This document shows positions 16,793 to 24,802 of a stretch of DNA of 64,000 bases, piece after piece (the first letter of the stretch is position 1; every line of letters begins with the position of its first letter). The translations under genes and the position numbers were made by a program. Source of the DNA: Oscillospiraceae bacterium. Its GTDB lineage: Bacteria > Bacillota > Clostridia > Oscillospirales > Ruminococcaceae. The DNA is taken from positions 1-64,000 of the forward strand of contig JAFXGY010000017.1 in NCBI GenBank assembly GCA_017536625.1, read 5' to 3'. The notes below the pieces were generated by a model that worked only from the letters and a program-made list of their open reading frames with translations, was not told the origin of the DNA and ran no database searches.

Positions 16793-18544
16793 CTATCGCA
16801 ATAAATGGATTTTTTCAAGTACTTTCGCGATTTTTTCGCCCTTCGGAACCATTAAAAAATCTTTTTTTGTAATTCCTTTGGTCAAAAATACCGCCACAAC
16901 ATAAATTATTACCGCAACACCGATGGCGCATACGGTGGAAAGCCTTTCCGAAAGAAGAATATCGAAAAGATAATAGGAACCTTTTGCCCCGATTCCGCAA
17001 AGAACTCCGCAGAAAGCCGGAAGAATAAAGGTCGAATAAAGATTGATTTTTATCTGTGCATATTTATTAATAGATATAATATCTATTATCATTATTGTAA
17101 TATAGCAAAGAAGAGAACCATAGGGCGCTGCCTGGATATTGATGGAAGGCACCGCCACGAAGATATAGTTGAAAACAAGTTTCACCGCCGCACCGATGAG
17201 CATGAATATAAGCGGAAGGCGCTCTTTCCCGATTCCCTGAAGAATGCTGTGGCAGGAAGCGCAGGTGCAGACAAAAACAACGGTTATTCCCATAACCTGG
17301 AGGAGAGGTGCGGCAATTTCCACTTCGTTCATGCGCAAAGGATAAAGCAACGCAAGAACCTCATGGCTCATTACCGAAAGACCGATTCCCGCCGGAATTG
17401 CAAGCAAAGTTGTAAGTCGAAGAACGGTATCGATGGATTTTTTGATTCTGTGGCGGTTATGGGTGGTCCATGCGGAAGCAACGTTCGGCAAAGCCGCCGT
17501 GCCGAAGGTCATGGCAATGGTGGGAACAAGGTTAAAAAGCGTAACCGGCATTCCGGAATAAACGCCGTAAAGGAAGTTCGGCACTCCCTCAAGCTCAAGT
17601 CCCTCCGGTAAAAGTCCTTCATACATCTCAAGAACCGTTATATGGTCAAGCCTTATGGCATATTCCATGCGGTTCATAAGAGAAACAAGGTCAATAAGGT
17701 TCGTGATATTGGTGGAAAGGGTTGCAAGACAAACCGGCACCGCAATAACCACAAGGGTTTTGAGGAGTTTTTTCTTGGGCTGCGCTTCCGGCGCATCAAG
17801 AAGTTCGGATTGTGTGATGCCGTCACCCTTTATATGATAGTGCAGCATCATATATATCATTCCCACCATGGTGGAAATCATAACACCCGCAATGGCAGCC
17901 GCTGCTGCAATCGGCGCAATGGCGGAAGCTTCCGAAAGTCCTTCCACAGAAAGTCCAAGGTCTATTCCAAGGAATTTTCCGCTTTCAGCCGCTTCGGAAA
18001 GTCCCCAGCTTGTTACAAGAACGGTAAGTGCAAGGCCGATTACGACCTTTACCACCGCTTCCACCACCTGGGAAATTGCCGTGGGATACATATTGCGAAG
18101 TCCCTGATAATATCCGCGGTAAGCGGAAGTCATGCAAAGGAAAAACACCGCCGGGGAAAGAACTATCACCGGAAGAAAAGCTCCCGGGTTGCCGCAAACG
18201 GTTCCCGCAAGGAATCTGCTTCCGAAAAGCATTATAAGGCTTCCGACAGTACCAGTCACAAGGAAACAGGTCATGGAAATCTGGAATATTCTTCTTGCGT
18301 CACGGAATCTTCCGAGGGTCATGCATTCGGAAACCATTCTTGCCACCGCAACGGGAATACCCGCCGTCGCAATGGTATAAAGGGGCGTAAAAATCATATA
18401 TGCGGTGTTATAATAACCGAATCCTTCGCCGCCGATAATGTTCATCAGCGGAATTTTATAAACCGCCCCGATAATTTTAACGATTATCGCCGCCATGCTG
18501 AGGATAAGCGCACCCTGAAGAAAATTTTGTTTTTTGGAACCCAA
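16793..18544 (-). CDS. SpoVB/YabM-like polysaccharide flippase (MOP family)
   Basis: Integral membrane protein of 583 aa with about 14 hydrophobic helices, belonging to the MATE/MurJ/SpoVB-type exporters that flip lipid-linked sugars. The N-terminal GAVYKIPLMNIIGGEGFGYY and AGIPVAVARMVSE are typical of the SpoVB branch. TTG at 18544 is chosen because AAAGGAGGACGGCAT lies just upstream; more distal ATGs overlap that ribosome-binding site. By position next to mazG, hup and rqcP it corresponds to Bacillus yabM. Whether it acts in sporulation, capsule or peptidoglycan synthesis cannot be told. Confidence 0.88.
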   Translation of the reverse strand: MGSKKQNFLQGALILSMAAIIVKIIGAVYKIPLMNIIGGEGFGYYNTAYMIFTPLYTIATAGIPVAVARMVSECMTLGRFRDARRIFQISMTCFLVTGTVGSLIMLFGSRFLAGTVCGNPGAFLPVIVLSPAVFFLCMTSAYRGYYQGLRNMYPTAISQVVEAVVKVVIGLALTVLVTSWGLSEAAESGKFLGIDLGLSVEGLSEASAIAPIAAAAAIAGVMISTMVGMIYMMLHYHIKGDGITQSELLDAPEAQPKKKLLKTLVVIAVPVCLATLSTNITNLIDLVSLMNRMEYAIRLDHITVLEMYEGLLPEGLELEGVPNFLYGVYSGMPVTLFNLVPTIAMTFGTAALPNVASAWTTHNRHRIKKSIDTVLRLTTLLAIPAGIGLSVMSHEVLALLYPLRMNEVEIAAPLLQVMGITVVFVCTCASCHSILQGIGKERLPLIFMLIGAAVKLVFNYIFVAVPSINIQAAPYGSLLCYITIMIIDIISINKYAQIKINLYSTFILPAFCGVLCGIGAKGSYYLFDILLSERLSTVCAIGVAVIIYVVAVFLTKGITKKDFLMVPKGEKIAKVLEKIHLLR

Positions 18545-18570
18545 ATGCCGTCCTCCTTTCATCATAAAGT

Positions 18571-18611
18571 CAAAACAGTGACCGGAAAGCAATTCTTTCC
18601 GGTCACTTTAA
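18571..18611 (-). terminator. Terminator of the recJ-to-amidohydrolase operon
   Basis: Minus-strand perfect hairpin AGTGACCGGAAAG / CTTTCCGGTCACT with a short loop and TGTTTTGA afterwards. It lies about 25 nt after the amidohydrolase stop at 18635 and just before the flippase start. Confidence 0.82.
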
Positions 18612-18634
18612 AATCCTTTGTTAAACGGGAAAAA

Positions 18635-19921
18635 TCAAAGCTGTTCAAGAATTTTGGGGAGATAATAGCTGATTTTATCGTAAACTTTGTTGATATCAAT
18701 GGTTTTGTATTTTCCGTCGCGGTAAAGAACATCGCCTTCGACCATGGTAAGCACAACGTCGGAGGACTGTGCGGAAAATACGATGTTGGTAATAACGTCA
18801 TAGCAGGGGGTAAGATGCGGTTTGTTGAAATCGAGAACAACAAGGTCCGCTTTGTTTCCTTTTTTGATGACGCCGGTATCGAATCTGCCCTGGGATTTTG
18901 CGCCGTTCACGGTTGCCATCTTGAAAAGTTCCTTCGGGGAAACATTATCCGCATCGCCGGTATTTCCGCGGCAGATCATTGCGGCAAGGTGCATTTCTTC
19001 CATGATGTTGAGGTTATTGTTGCTGGAAGCACCGTCGGTGCCGAGGCAGACGTTGATTCCCGCATCAAGCATTTTTCTGATGGGAGCAAATCCGCTTGCA
19101 AGCTTCATATTGCTGGAAGGGCAGTGAGTTACGGAAACTTCGGGATATTTTGCAAGAAGTTCGATATCTTCGTCCTCGACCCATACGCAATGAGCAAGGT
19201 TTACTCTGTTTTCGAAAATTCCGCAGGATTCAAAATATTTTGCGGTGGTCATTCCGCGGTTTTTCTTGCAGTTTTCGTGCTCGACCTTGGTTTCGTCCAT
19301 GTGGATATGAAGGCGAACTCCGTTTTCCTTTGCATAAGCGGCAACTTCTTTTACCAGCGGTTCGGTGGAAGTATATTCTGCATGAAGGCCGAATTCTTCG
19401 ACGAAGCGGCCTTTGCTGTGGCCGAATTTTTTCACCATTTCGTCAACCGGCGGGAAATATTTCTGTTTTTTAAGGGGGGTTCCGTCAAAGCAGATGGGCG
19501 GATTATCAAAATTGCATTTGATTCCGGATTCACGGACTACCTTTTCTGCAACAGCATCATAAAAATACATATCGCTGAAAGAAGTGGTTCCGCAGGCGAT
19601 CATTTCTGCCATGCCAAGAAGTCCTGCCCAATAAATACTGTTTTCATCCCATTTGGATTCAAAAGGGAAAATCTTTTCATCAAGCCATCTGTGAAGCGGA
19701 AGTCCTTCGCCGTATCCGCGCATAAGACCCATTGCGGCATGGCAATGGTTGTTCACGAATCCGGGGATAAGAACTTTTCCCGCTCCGTCATAAACTTCAC
19801 CATAGCCCCAATCGGGTTTTTCGGTGGAAATATAATCAATAACACCGTTTTTGGTGCCGATATAGGCATGTTCAACGGTATTGAAATTTTCGTCAATATA
19901 GGTTATGTCTTTGAACAGCAT
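18635..19921 (-). CDS. Amidohydrolase, MTA/SAH deaminase family
   Basis: Metal-dependent deaminase of the cytosine deaminase/TrzN superfamily, 428 aa. Visible metal-site elements are NNHCHAAMG (HxH, near residues 58-60), RLHIHMDET (His, near 208-214), and GTDGASSNNNLNIMEEM with the conserved Asp. This arrangement is shared by S-adenosylhomocysteine/5'-methylthioadenosine/adenosine deaminases (MtaD) and related enzymes. It starts 1 nt after the purine nucleoside phosphorylase stop, which supports a joint role in purine nucleoside salvage. The exact substrate is uncertain. Confidence 0.88.
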   Translation of the reverse strand: MLFKDITYIDENFNTVEHAYIGTKNGVIDYISTEKPDWGYGEVYDGAGKVLIPGFVNNHCHAAMGLMRGYGEGLPLHRWLDEKIFPFESKWDENSIYWAGLLGMAEMIACGTTSFSDMYFYDAVAEKVVRESGIKCNFDNPPICFDGTPLKKQKYFPPVDEMVKKFGHSKGRFVEEFGLHAEYTSTEPLVKEVAAYAKENGVRLHIHMDETKVEHENCKKNRGMTTAKYFESCGIFENRVNLAHCVWVEDEDIELLAKYPEVSVTHCPSSNMKLASGFAPIRKMLDAGINVCLGTDGASSNNNLNIMEEMHLAAMICRGNTGDADNVSPKELFKMATVNGAKSQGRFDTGVIKKGNKADLVVLDFNKPHLTPCYDVITNIVFSAQSSDVVLTMVEGDVLYRDGKYKTIDINKVYDKISYYLPKILEQL

Positions 19922-19922
19922 T

Positions 19923-20756
19923 TTATTTTTCCTCCTCCAGAACTCTTACGGCGGTGTGGATAAGCGCTTTGAAATCTTCCTTGATGGAAGCGCAGGTTTC
20001 GTTCACATCAGCACCGGAAAGCTTTTTGTTTTCAACTCCCGCCGCCATATTGGAAACAACGGAAATTCCGAGAACTTTTATGTTGCAGGCAGCGGCCATA
20101 ATAACTTCCGGAACGGTGCTCATGCCCACAACGTCCGCGCCGAGAACCCTAAGCATTCTTATTTCCGCAGGGGTTTCGAACTGGGGACCGGGCATATATG
20201 CATAAACGCCCTGATGAAGTTTTTTTCCGTTTTCCGCTTCAAAAGCTCCCGCAACACGGTTGCGGAGATATTCGGAATAGGTATCGCTCATATCAAAAAA
20301 GCGGTTTCCGCCGAAAACAGAAGCATCTTCGCCGGTAAGGGGTCCTTCATTGAAGAATTTGATATGGTCGGAAATAAGCACAAAATCGCCGTTTTTGTAA
20401 TCGGTGTTGATTCCGCCGGCGGCATTTGTGATTATGATTTTTTCAATGCCCATGGCCTTGAAAACGGCGATGGGATATGCGCATTCCTGCATAGAATTGC
20501 CTTCATACTGATGAAGTCTTCCGCTCATAACCGCAACAGGGATTTTATCAAGAGTTCCGATGATGAGAACGCCCTCGTGGTCCGGATTTGTCGTGGAATT
20601 CCAGCGGGGAATGTTCTTATAAGGGATTCTGGTTGCGTTTTCGATTTCCGCAGAAATGGGGTTAAGTCCGCTTCCGAGGATAACCGCGATTTTCGGGCGA
20701 ACCCTGGTCTGGGCAAAAATATATTCGGCAGAGCCTTTAACCTGGTTATATGTCAT
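19923..20756 (-). CDS. punA: Purine nucleoside phosphorylase, trimeric type
   Basis: Phosphorolyses inosine, guanosine and deoxy forms to base and ribose-1-phosphate. The 277 aa sequence has VILGSGLNP (phosphate loop), GRLHQYEGNSMQE, ITNAAGGIN (with base-site Ala/Gly and later Glu), GPQFETPAEIRMLR (with catalytic-site Glu) and ADVVGMSTVPEVI, all family signatures of PNPase type I. The RBS GGAGG lies 8 nt before ATG. It is coupled to the following deaminase. Confidence 0.95.
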   Translation of the reverse strand: MTYNQVKGSAEYIFAQTRVRPKIAVILGSGLNPISAEIENATRIPYKNIPRWNSTTNPDHEGVLIIGTLDKIPVAVMSGRLHQYEGNSMQECAYPIAVFKAMGIEKIIITNAAGGINTDYKNGDFVLISDHIKFFNEGPLTGEDASVFGGNRFFDMSDTYSEYLRNRVAGAFEAENGKKLHQGVYAYMPGPQFETPAEIRMLRVLGADVVGMSTVPEVIMAAACNIKVLGISVVSNMAAGVENKKLSGADVNETCASIKEDFKALIHTAVRVLEEEK

Positions 20757-20780
20757 TTATACTGCCTCCGTTTTCGGATT

Positions 20781-21278
20781 TTAGTCGATATTGATATCAA
20801 ATTTCTGTTCTGCGGGAACTTCTTCCTTTGCGGGTGCTTCTTCACTTTCGATAACCGCGGCTTCTTCGACTACTTCGCCGTCATTTTCCATAACAACGAT
20901 GGAAACTTCGACTTCTTCATCGGTGTCAAATCCCTCGGCATATTCCTCTTCCCAGTCCATTTCTTTTTCTTCCGGGGCAAAGGTGCCGTTTCTGATTGCG
21001 TTTATCTCTTCGTAAAGTTCTTCGATTCTTGCGAAGGCTTCATCAAGCTGTGCAACATAGCCGTTTGCTTCTTCAGAAACATCTTCGCCGTTCTTCATTC
21101 CGCCGTAAGTAAGTTCGCCAAGGCGCTGATAAAGGGAATTGATATGGCCTTTAATCTTGATTTTTTCTGCGCGGCGTTTGGAAATTTCAAAAGTTTCCTC
21201 CGCTTTTTTGCCAACCTGTTCTGCGGCGTTTTTTATATCGGAACCAAGTCCTCTGATGAAATCGTCAAATTCGGACAT
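20781..21278 (-). CDS. Hypothetical acidic coiled-coil protein
   Basis: Not recognised. The 165 aa soluble protein has a Lys/Glu-rich helical N-terminal half (residues 10-95, likely coiled coil, with KNAAEQVGKKAEETFEISKR) and a very acidic low-complexity tail with EEEYAEGFDTDEEVEV. Small proteins of this layout with zinc ribbons or helical N-termini occur widely in Clostridia, but the function is unknown. It has a proper RBS (AAGGAGAAAGATCATT) and a candidate promoter just upstream. Confidence 0.75.
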   Translation of the reverse strand: MSEFDDFIRGLGSDIKNAAEQVGKKAEETFEISKRRAEKIKIKGHINSLYQRLGELTYGGMKNGEDVSEEANGYVAQLDEAFARIEELYEEINAIRNGTFAPEEKEMDWEEEYAEGFDTDEEVEVSIVVMENDGEVVEEAAVIESEEAPAKEEVPAEQKFDINID

Positions 21279-21315
21279 AATGATCTTTCTCCTTTTCGCA
21301 AAATTTTCCTTTTTA

Positions 21316-21344
21316 ATTATATACCTCTAATATGCAAAAATCAA
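21316..21344 (-). promoter_or_regulatory. Internal promoter before the acidic protein gene
   Basis: Minus-strand TTGATT (21339-21344) and TATAAT (21316-21321) separated by 17 nt, in the 62-nt gap after the kinase gene. It would drive the acidic protein, punA and the deaminase independently of recJ-relA. Confidence 0.65.
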
Positions 21345-22270
21345 CCGAGAAACTCCCTAAGAATCGAATCTTTCGGCAATTTTTTCGCATCGGCTTCATA
21401 AAATTCGGAAAGTTTTCCGCAAAACCCTTTTGCAATGCCGAAAAACGGCGAATCTTCCCCTATTTTCCCAAGCATTTCCGTAAGGGTTTTCACGAAAACC
21501 GAAGGTTCCGTTTCGATGGAACTGTCGATATGTATATCTGCTGAATCAATATATGGTTCAATATAAATCTTTTCGCCCTCAAGAACACTTTTCCATTGAA
21601 CGAGAGTTTTTTCCGTGCTCCAGCCGCGGAAAAGTTCATCTCTCGTCATCCTTCTCATAAGCCGAACTTCCGCCGGGGAAAGAATCATTTTTCCGCCGCG
21701 GAAATATGCCTTTTCCGGCTCCACAAAAATCCGCATTATTCCTTCCTCCGGAAGATTTTCCGTCAGAAGGGGATTAAGGGCGTGGATTCCTTCGATGATG
21801 ATAAGCCCCTTTTCACCGAGCTCTATTCTGTTCCATCTTTCTCCCCTGCGCTGATGCGGAAAATCGAAGGTTGGAAAATCCGCCCATCCTTCATCAAGAA
21901 GCCTGCGGAAGCATTCGTTTGCAAGGGCGGTATCAAGCCCTTCGATGCTTTCCATATCATAAGTTCCGTCGCTGTTAAGGGGCATATATCCCATTCCGAG
22001 GAGGAAATCATCAAGGGCAATATGCCTTGCTTCCCTTCCCAGAGAAGAAAGTTCTTCGCAGACCTTTTTGGTGAAGGTGGTTTTCCCCGAAGCAGAAAAA
22101 CCGCAGAGCAGAACGATCTTCGCCCCGGAATCAAAAATTGCCTTCGCGGTGCTTTTAACTTCCCCCTCGATTCTTTCTTCCGAATCCGAAAGGGCTTTTT
22201 CTTCGTCCGTGCTCAAAAGCAGGTTTGCGTGCTCAACGTCGAACATCGCCTCAGAGAGGATATCTTTCAT
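21341..22270 (-). CDS. Uridine kinase-like P-loop kinase
   Basis: Member of the phosphoribulokinase/uridine kinase superfamily, 309 aa. The Walker A motif is LCGFSASGKTTFTKK near residues 56-70. DDFLLGMGYMPLNSDGTYDM matches the nucleoside-kinase substrate loop, IIEGIHALNP the Walker B region, and RLMRRMTRDELFRGWSTEKT the C-terminal lid. Such proteins are usually annotated as nucleoside kinase; the substrate is unproven. Its start overlaps the end of hemZ by 20 nt. Confidence 0.85.
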   Translation of the reverse strand: MKDILSEAMFDVEHANLLLSTDEEKALSDSEERIEGEVKSTAKAIFDSGAKIVLLCGFSASGKTTFTKKVCEELSSLGREARHIALDDFLLGMGYMPLNSDGTYDMESIEGLDTALANECFRRLLDEGWADFPTFDFPHQRRGERWNRIELGEKGLIIIEGIHALNPLLTENLPEEGIMRIFVEPEKAYFRGGKMILSPAEVRLMRRMTRDELFRGWSTEKTLVQWKSVLEGEKIYIEPYIDSADIHIDSSIETEPSVFVKTLTEMLGKIGEDSPFFGIAKGFCGKLSEFYEADAKKLPKDSILREFLG

Positions 22271-23687
22271 AAAAATCTTTCACCTGTTCTTTTCGTTCAT
22301 TCATAAGGTCAAATCTGTCAATATATTCATACGGGAACTTGAAGTTAAATATGCGTTCGATCTTCGGGCCGTGGGGGTCTTTCATCTTCGTAACCCCGCC
22401 CGCACCGGTTGCAAGAATGGTATGGGTTTCGTCCATGATGAAAACGTTATAAATACCCTCTTTCCCCGGTTTGCAAAAGCCGGTGTTTTCAAGGGCTTCA
22501 ACCGTACCTTTCTGGCGGTAAAGGTAATAGGGATAATACCCCGCTTCATCAAAACAGCGGAACGCGTGCTCATTCATCTCATCAACCGTTCTGCTGAGCA
22601 TCGCACGGGCATCATTCACAAGATTCGCGCTTCTTTTTACGGTAAGGGTATGCAAAGTTATGTTTTCCGGGTCAAGTTCGAGCACAGAATCAATAGTTCT
22701 TCTGAACTTATCAAAATCATCGCCAGGAAGTCCGGAAATAAGATCCATGTTTATGTTATCGAATCCGAAACTTCTTGCCATATTGAATGCTTCAACAACG
22801 TCCTTTGCAGTATGTTTTCTGCCGATAAGTTCAAGAACACCGTCATCCATTGTCTGGGGGTTTATGCTTATGCGGCCGACTCCGTTTTTCTTCATGACCT
22901 CAAGCTTTTCCGGTGTTATGGTATCGGGTCTTCCGGCTTCCACCGTAAGTTCCCTGACACCGCTGAAATCAAAAGAACTCCTCGCCGTGCTCAAAACTCT
23001 GTCCATCTGTTCCGGCGTGAGCACCGTCGGTGTTCCGCCGCCCATATAAACCGTTTCAAGATGCAGTCCAAGTTCTTCCATGAGCACAGCCGTATCTCTC
23101 AGTTCTTCGCAAAGAAGGTCAACATACTGTGGAATAAGCTTTGCCGCCTTTTCGATTGCGTGGGAAGTGAAGGAACAATAGGAACATCTGCTCGGGCAGA
23201 AAGGAATCGAAATATATATGCTCACGGATTCCGGTTTTGAAAGCGCCCTTATGGCAGTTTCGTGCTCAGCGGTGCTCATAAGGAGATCCAGCTTTTCTTC
23301 CGAAACAAGGCGTTCTTTTTTGAATTTTTCGCGCACTTCTTCCGCAGAAAATCCTTTATCCATCATGGAAAGTGCAAGTTTCACCGGTCTTATGCCCGTA
23401 AGAGTTCCCCATTTCGGTCTTATTCCGGTTATTTCGGAAAGCATTTCGTAAAGGATATATTCCAGTTTCGCCGCCGGGTTTTCTTCTGCCTTTCCGGAAG
23501 AGGAAAGCTCCTTTCCGTCCATTTTTATGCGAACGGAAATATCATCGCCAAAAACGGAAGTATAGATAAAATCCTCCTCCGGAATGTCCTTTCCTTCATA
23601 TATTTTAAGCTCCCTGCCGCGAAGAAACATGCGGCAGAGAGCTTCTGCTTCATAACGATAAGGGTGGGAATCAATAACAAGTATCAT
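22251..23687 (-). CDS. hemZ: HemZ-type radical SAM enzyme
   Basis: Radical SAM protein of 478 aa. The [4Fe-4S] cysteines are in SIYISIPFCPSRCSYCSFTS (CxxxCxxC), followed by VYMGGGTPTVLTPEQMDRVL, the GGGTP SAM-binding motif of the HemN/HemZ/HemW group. The family (coproporphyrinogen dehydrogenase HemZ) is linked to oxygen-independent haem synthesis in Bacillus, but no other haem gene is visible here and some members are not true haem enzymes. It overlaps the upstream metallo-beta-lactamase gene by 4 nt. Confidence 0.87.
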   Translation of the reverse strand: MILVIDSHPYRYEAEALCRMFLRGRELKIYEGKDIPEEDFIYTSVFGDDISVRIKMDGKELSSSGKAEENPAAKLEYILYEMLSEITGIRPKWGTLTGIRPVKLALSMMDKGFSAEEVREKFKKERLVSEEKLDLLMSTAEHETAIRALSKPESVSIYISIPFCPSRCSYCSFTSHAIEKAAKLIPQYVDLLCEELRDTAVLMEELGLHLETVYMGGGTPTVLTPEQMDRVLSTARSSFDFSGVRELTVEAGRPDTITPEKLEVMKKNGVGRISINPQTMDDGVLELIGRKHTAKDVVEAFNMARSFGFDNINMDLISGLPGDDFDKFRRTIDSVLELDPENITLHTLTVKRSANLVNDARAMLSRTVDEMNEHAFRCFDEAGYYPYYLYRQKGTVEALENTGFCKPGKEGIYNVFIMDETHTILATGAGGVTKMKDPHGPKIERIFNFKFPYEYIDRFDLMNERKEQVKDFYERYPL

Positions 23688-24310
23688 ATTCCAAGACCCA
23701 ATGCTTTTCTGAGATAGGGGTTTGCATAGCGTTCAAGATCAAGGGTGCTTCCGCTTCCGTGGGCAGGATAAAGTTCATAATCGCCCTCGAGGGAGCCGAT
23801 CTTTTTAAGGGAGAGCTTCATATCCCTGAGGGAACCGCCGTAAAGGTCGGTTCTTCCGTATCCGCGGGCAAAAAGGGTATCCCCGGTGAAGATTTTTCTT
23901 CCGCAGATGATGCAGGCTCCACCCTTGGTATGACCGGGGGTTGCCATATATCTGAAGTCGAGGTCATCAAGCTTTACAATATCGCCGTCCGCAAAAAGCA
24001 TATCCGGCTTTGTAACAACGCCGATTTCCTTATTGATAAGACCCGGATTAAGGCAGATATCCTCATCCTCCGCAAGAATTACGGATTTCATCTCCGGGAA
24101 GGTCTTTTTAAGCGCATTTACCGCCCCGATATGGTCAAAATGGCCGTGGGTAAGGAGCATGAATTTAGGCTTTGCGCCAAGTTCCTTTATTTTTGCGGCA
24201 ATTTTTTCCGCCTCAAAACCCGGGTCGATGATTACCGCATGGTTCATATCGGAAGTTACGATATAGCAGTTTGTTTTAAGGGGTCCAACTACAAGTTCAT
24301 GAATTTCCAT
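23684..24310 (-). CDS. Metallo-beta-lactamase-fold hydrolase (glyoxalase II-like)
   Basis: Stand-alone single-domain metallo-hydrolase of 208 aa. Metal motif THGHFDHIGA, then ATPGHTKGGACI, GDTLFARGYGRTD and YPAHGSG give the usual His/Asp ligands of glyoxalase II-type proteins. ATG at 24310 is preferred over one ten codons upstream because GGGAGGATACACA precedes it. The physiological substrate is unknown; it is often found between dtd and hemZ in Clostridia. Confidence 0.9.
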   Translation of the reverse strand: MEIHELVVGPLKTNCYIVTSDMNHAVIIDPGFEAEKIAAKIKELGAKPKFMLLTHGHFDHIGAVNALKKTFPEMKSVILAEDEDICLNPGLINKEIGVVTKPDMLFADGDIVKLDDLDFRYMATPGHTKGGACIICGRKIFTGDTLFARGYGRTDLYGGSLRDMKLSLKKIGSLEGDYELYPAHGSGSTLDLERYANPYLRKALGLGI

Positions 24311-24330
24311 TGTGTATCCTCCCAAAAAAT

Positions 24331-24783
24331 TTATTTCCATTCATCGGTATCGAGAATAAGCGTAACCGGGCCGTCGTTTTGGATACGCACCTGCATATCC
24401 CCGCCGAAAACACCGGTTCCCACCTTCGTGACACCGTAAAATTTAAGCCTTTTGATAAAATATTCATAAAGCTCATTGGCCTGTATCGGCCTTTGGGCAT
24501 TGATGAACGAAGGTCTTCTTCCGTGTTTGCAATCGGCGCAAAGGGTGAAGTTTGAAACAACGATAACTTCCCCGCCGACATCTTCCAGCGAAAGATTCAT
24601 TTTATCGTTTTCATCGGTAAAAATGCGAAGTCCCGCAATCTTCGAGGCAAGAATATCCGCTTCCTCGGCGGTATCGTTTTTTGTAACGCCGAGAAGAACC
24701 ATAAATCCCTTCCCGATTTCGGAAACTATTTTATCTTCGCATTCCACCGAAGCGGAAAGAACTCTTTGCAAAACAGCTTTCAT
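24331..24783 (-). CDS. dtd: D-aminoacyl-tRNA deacylase
   Basis: Proofreading enzyme that removes D-amino acids, and glycine from tRNA-Ala, from mischarged tRNAs. The 150 aa sequence starts MKAVLQRVLSASVECEDK. The chiral site is built from the SQFTL-equivalent loop, here VSNFTL, and the cis Gly-Pro motif, here NDGPVT. The Gln-to-Asn change in the first motif is mild. It sits 19 nt after relA, the classic relA-dtd pair of Bacillota. Confidence 0.95.
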   Translation of the reverse strand: MKAVLQRVLSASVECEDKIVSEIGKGFMVLLGVTKNDTAEEADILASKIAGLRIFTDENDKMNLSLEDVGGEVIVVSNFTLCADCKHGRRPSFINAQRPIQANELYEYFIKRLKFYGVTKVGTGVFGGDMQVRIQNDGPVTLILDTDEWK

Positions 24784-24802
24784 TTGCTTTTTTCCTTTCG
24801 GT

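Noticed and set aside
17642..19963. Long plus-strand open frame opposite the flippase and amidohydrolase genes
   Set aside because: It crosses the terminator and the intergenic gap, has no family match, and is explained by mirror codon bias.
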